Shown piece after piece: positions 61,826-64,000 of a stretch of DNA of 64,000 bases (the first letter of the stretch is position 1; the number at the start of each line of letters is the position of its first letter). The stretch spans positions 17,734,307 to 17,798,306 of the forward strand of contig NC_066845.1 of NCBI RefSeq assembly GCF_001640805.2. The letters are read 5' to 3'. The stretch comes from Lates calcarifer. Taxonomy: Eukaryota > Chordata > Actinopteri > Centropomidae. The translations under genes and the position numbers were made by a program. The notes under the pieces are model-generated. The model searched no databases, had not been told where the DNA came from, and saw only the letters and a list, made by a program, of their open reading frames with translations.

Positions 61826-64000
61826 AGTTTGGATGAGTAAAGAATAAGAGTAAGAATATGTTTTTGCATATTCTTACTCTAAATTTACTTTAAATATTTT
61901 TGTATGTATCAAAATTTTCTAAAAGCTATTTTAAATGTAAGTATATTTTACATTCTTAAAAGTGTAAGACACTACAGCATGTTTTGGAGCAGAGTACTTT
62001 GCTTAGGATGTCTATGGATCTGTTGATTAGACTCTGATTGGACACCAGACACCCAAGCATGTCCTGGGGTAGACTACATGCAAATGTACCCCAGTCAGTG
62101 ATAGCTCAAATCTGGAGCCCTAATCTGTGTTTGATTTCCACTCATTTCCAGTGCTGTCTGATAATTCCTAACAGCAGCTTTTACAAATAAGACAGTAACA
62201 AACGGGCCTCTCCTACAAGCAATTCATCACACGTGGGCCAAAGGAATTGTTAATTGTCACAGCTTTTGAGCAAAATTAAAAAATGCTGTTAAAGTCTATA
62301 CCCAGACTGGTCTCTGCATCAAATACAGCCTGTATTAAACTGAAATGTAGAGGTGCAAAATAAATCTATTATAACCCCATAATTTGCAACATTTTACATC
62401 AAATGATTTAATGAAAACACTGGTACCATTTGGTATTTCTCCCCAAGACTCACAGTTCTTGCATCAACTTAAATGCTACCCCTCAAGCAAAAATAAACAA
62501 TAACGTTTCATTGTAACATACACCTCACAGTCCACAGGAGATGGAATACAATCTGGCCCAGTTTACCACACTTCTCTATGAGCATAATTAACTGGATTTT
62601 GAACAATGTGCTGGAACAGGGGGATTGTCTTTTCATTTTTTTTTCTTTCTTGCTCTGCACTTGTGTGAGCCTCTCCCCCCTTTGTAGCCTAATTAGTTGT
62701 CCAAATTGGACGAAAAATACCTTCCTGCACGGTTCCAGCTTTAAGAGTCCAGCGAAGTTAAGTCCACCCTTGTTGTAGAAAATGGCACACAGGCTGCTGT
62801 TGCGCACACCTTTGGCTGTGAAAATGCTTCATAAAAAGCTTTAATCCCCCTGTACTGCAGCAGCCAGTCCCAGGAGATAGCAGCCTGACAGGGCCATTTT
62901 GATGGGTGTGGGCTTGAAAGCGCAGCCTTGTGTATCTGCAAAGTGCAGCCGGGGCTCCACATTCCCACATTGCCTTGCACCTTGCCCAAACAACCACTTT
63001 CAAGCCGGTGGGAGTAAAAATAAAAAAATATATGTGTATGTATAACGGATTCAGCTCCCTTGGCTGTCAAACTGCACCATACCATAGCTGAAATAAAAGT
63101 TACAACTCTTTTGAGAAAATGCACTGGTGACCGATGATGTTTTGCAGCAAGAGATACAAATTCCTGGTAAAAGGTAAATCTTGTTCCGTAATGGTTCATT
63201 GTCACTACTGGTCAGTAGATATACACTGTACGAATGAAACTGTTTAACACTTCAGTAAATGTTGGTCACACACAACAGTTAATTACCCTTTCAATCTCCC
63301 AGGAAGAGATACTACCTTTAGCAGGATAAGGACTCATTTGGGAGTGGATTATTTATTTTCCCTGTTACCTAGAGGAACTGAAAGGATTTATTTTTGAAAA
63401 CACTTAAGTGCTGGAACTGGACCACTCATACAAGTATATTTACTCTTGAACATATGTGGGCTGTTTTGGTCCACTCTGTAGTGGTTGAGTTTCCTCTTAT
63501 ATAAAGAAGACAGACAGTTATTCGAGGCTGAAAAAAATTGGTCAGTATAGTAGAGTTTATCTTCTAGGACGCTTGTCTTTTAACTCTTTTGGACCCTTTA
63601 GTGGGCCTCTTACCCCCTGGAAATACATGCAGAGAATCTGGATCAACATCCATTTAGTGCCAGCTTAGTAAGATGTGTAAGTGTTGTCTTGATGACTTAT
63701 TACTGGCATAACTTGATGTCTTATCCATAGATTACCAACATTTGGAAGTTGATTATTACCAGATAAAATAGATTAATACACCAACTTCTCTCACAGCGTA
63801 AGAGTTGTTCTTATTAATGGCTTATTACTGGTGGGAGGGAGATGTGGGATTTATTCCTAAAACAAAAATCTATTTCAAATTTCAGGTCAGAAACAAGGTT
63901 TTCAATATGTGGTCTAAGTAAGTTATGATCAATAATAATACCTAAATACTTACTGTATATGTTGTGACCATTTCAATTTCAACCCCTTGAGCAGTTGAGA
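61501..64000. other. upstream flank of atad1a, no gene seen
   Basis: Contains the TA/TG microsatellite and otherwise unique-looking DNA. The overlapping - strand frames at 62508-62807, 62741-63205 and 62758-63003 show no domain. The GC-richer block 62800-63020 is a candidate conserved element. No neighbouring gene begins before the right edge. Confidence 0.4.
61746..61821. repeat. compound (TA)n(TG)n microsatellite
   Basis: About 25 TA units (61746-61795) pass directly into about 13 TG units (to 61821), without interruption. Such perfect arrays are usually length-variable between individuals. Confidence 0.97.

Noticed and set aside
62741..63205. 154-codon open frame on the - strand upstream of atad1a
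   Set aside because: Overlaps another unrelated frame, no domain; treated as candidate non-coding block.
1..64000. CRISPR arrays, operons, bacterial mobile systems
   Set aside because: The window is eukaryotic with spliced genes; no regularly spaced repeats with unique spacers were seen.

Overview
The window is vertebrate nuclear DNA from a ray-finned fish, most likely a percomorph teleost. Evidence: genes split by GT-AG introns, AT-rich non-coding DNA with many CA/TA microsatellites, and a mixture of transposon relics typical of teleosts (L1-, L2- and RTE-type LINEs, a tRNA-derived SINE, mariner, PIF/Harbinger, solo LTRs and short inverted-repeat elements).

Two protein-coding genes are supported. 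At the left edge, on the + strand, is the 3' part of htr7 (serotonin receptor 7): one exon at 3185-3923, from the Tyr of the DRY motif through TM7, followed by a probable 3' UTR ending near 5400. Its first exon lies off the left edge, so 1-3184 is intron. At the right, on the - strand, is a complete atad1a-like gene (mitochondrial outer-membrane AAA+ translocase, Msp1 family). It has nine coding exons between 60493 and 54035, encodes 381 residues, and probably has a non-coding first exon near 61393-61480. The two genes converge and are separated by about 48 kb in which I recognise no host protein-coding gene.

That interval is ordinary intergenic DNA with many dispersed elements. From left to right: an L2-type tail (6.16 kb); an old dispersed repeat (6.6-7.0 kb); a SINE (7.07-7.26 kb); a telomere-like TTAGGG-containing repeat (11.3 kb); a solo LTR with a perfect 5-bp target duplication (14.12-14.55 kb); LINE tails (16.7 and 17.3 kb); a decayed L1-type LINE (18.1-20.7 kb) next to a 951-bp-offset direct duplication; a nested cluster of an LTR, a mariner and a LINE tail (22.8-24.3 kb); a Harbinger transposase relic (27.8-28.1 kb); an L2-type LINE 3' half with a broken reverse transcriptase (30.8-31.95 kb); an RTE/Rex-type ORF2 C-terminal relic (33.3-33.7 kb); and several short inverted-repeat elements (35.05, 43.4 and 48.6 kb). 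One more inverted-repeat element sits in atad1a intron 8 (54.2 kb). A few repeat-free blocks look like candidate conserved non-coding sequence, but that needs alignment.

I found no convincing novel biological system. The points most worth a second look are the coincidence of the htr7 stop codon with a possible splice donor, the datable nested transposon cluster at 22.8-24.3 kb, short perfect palindromes/hairpins at 25.65-25.79 kb, the TA/TG microsatellite just upstream of the atad1a promoter, and the candidate conserved blocks.
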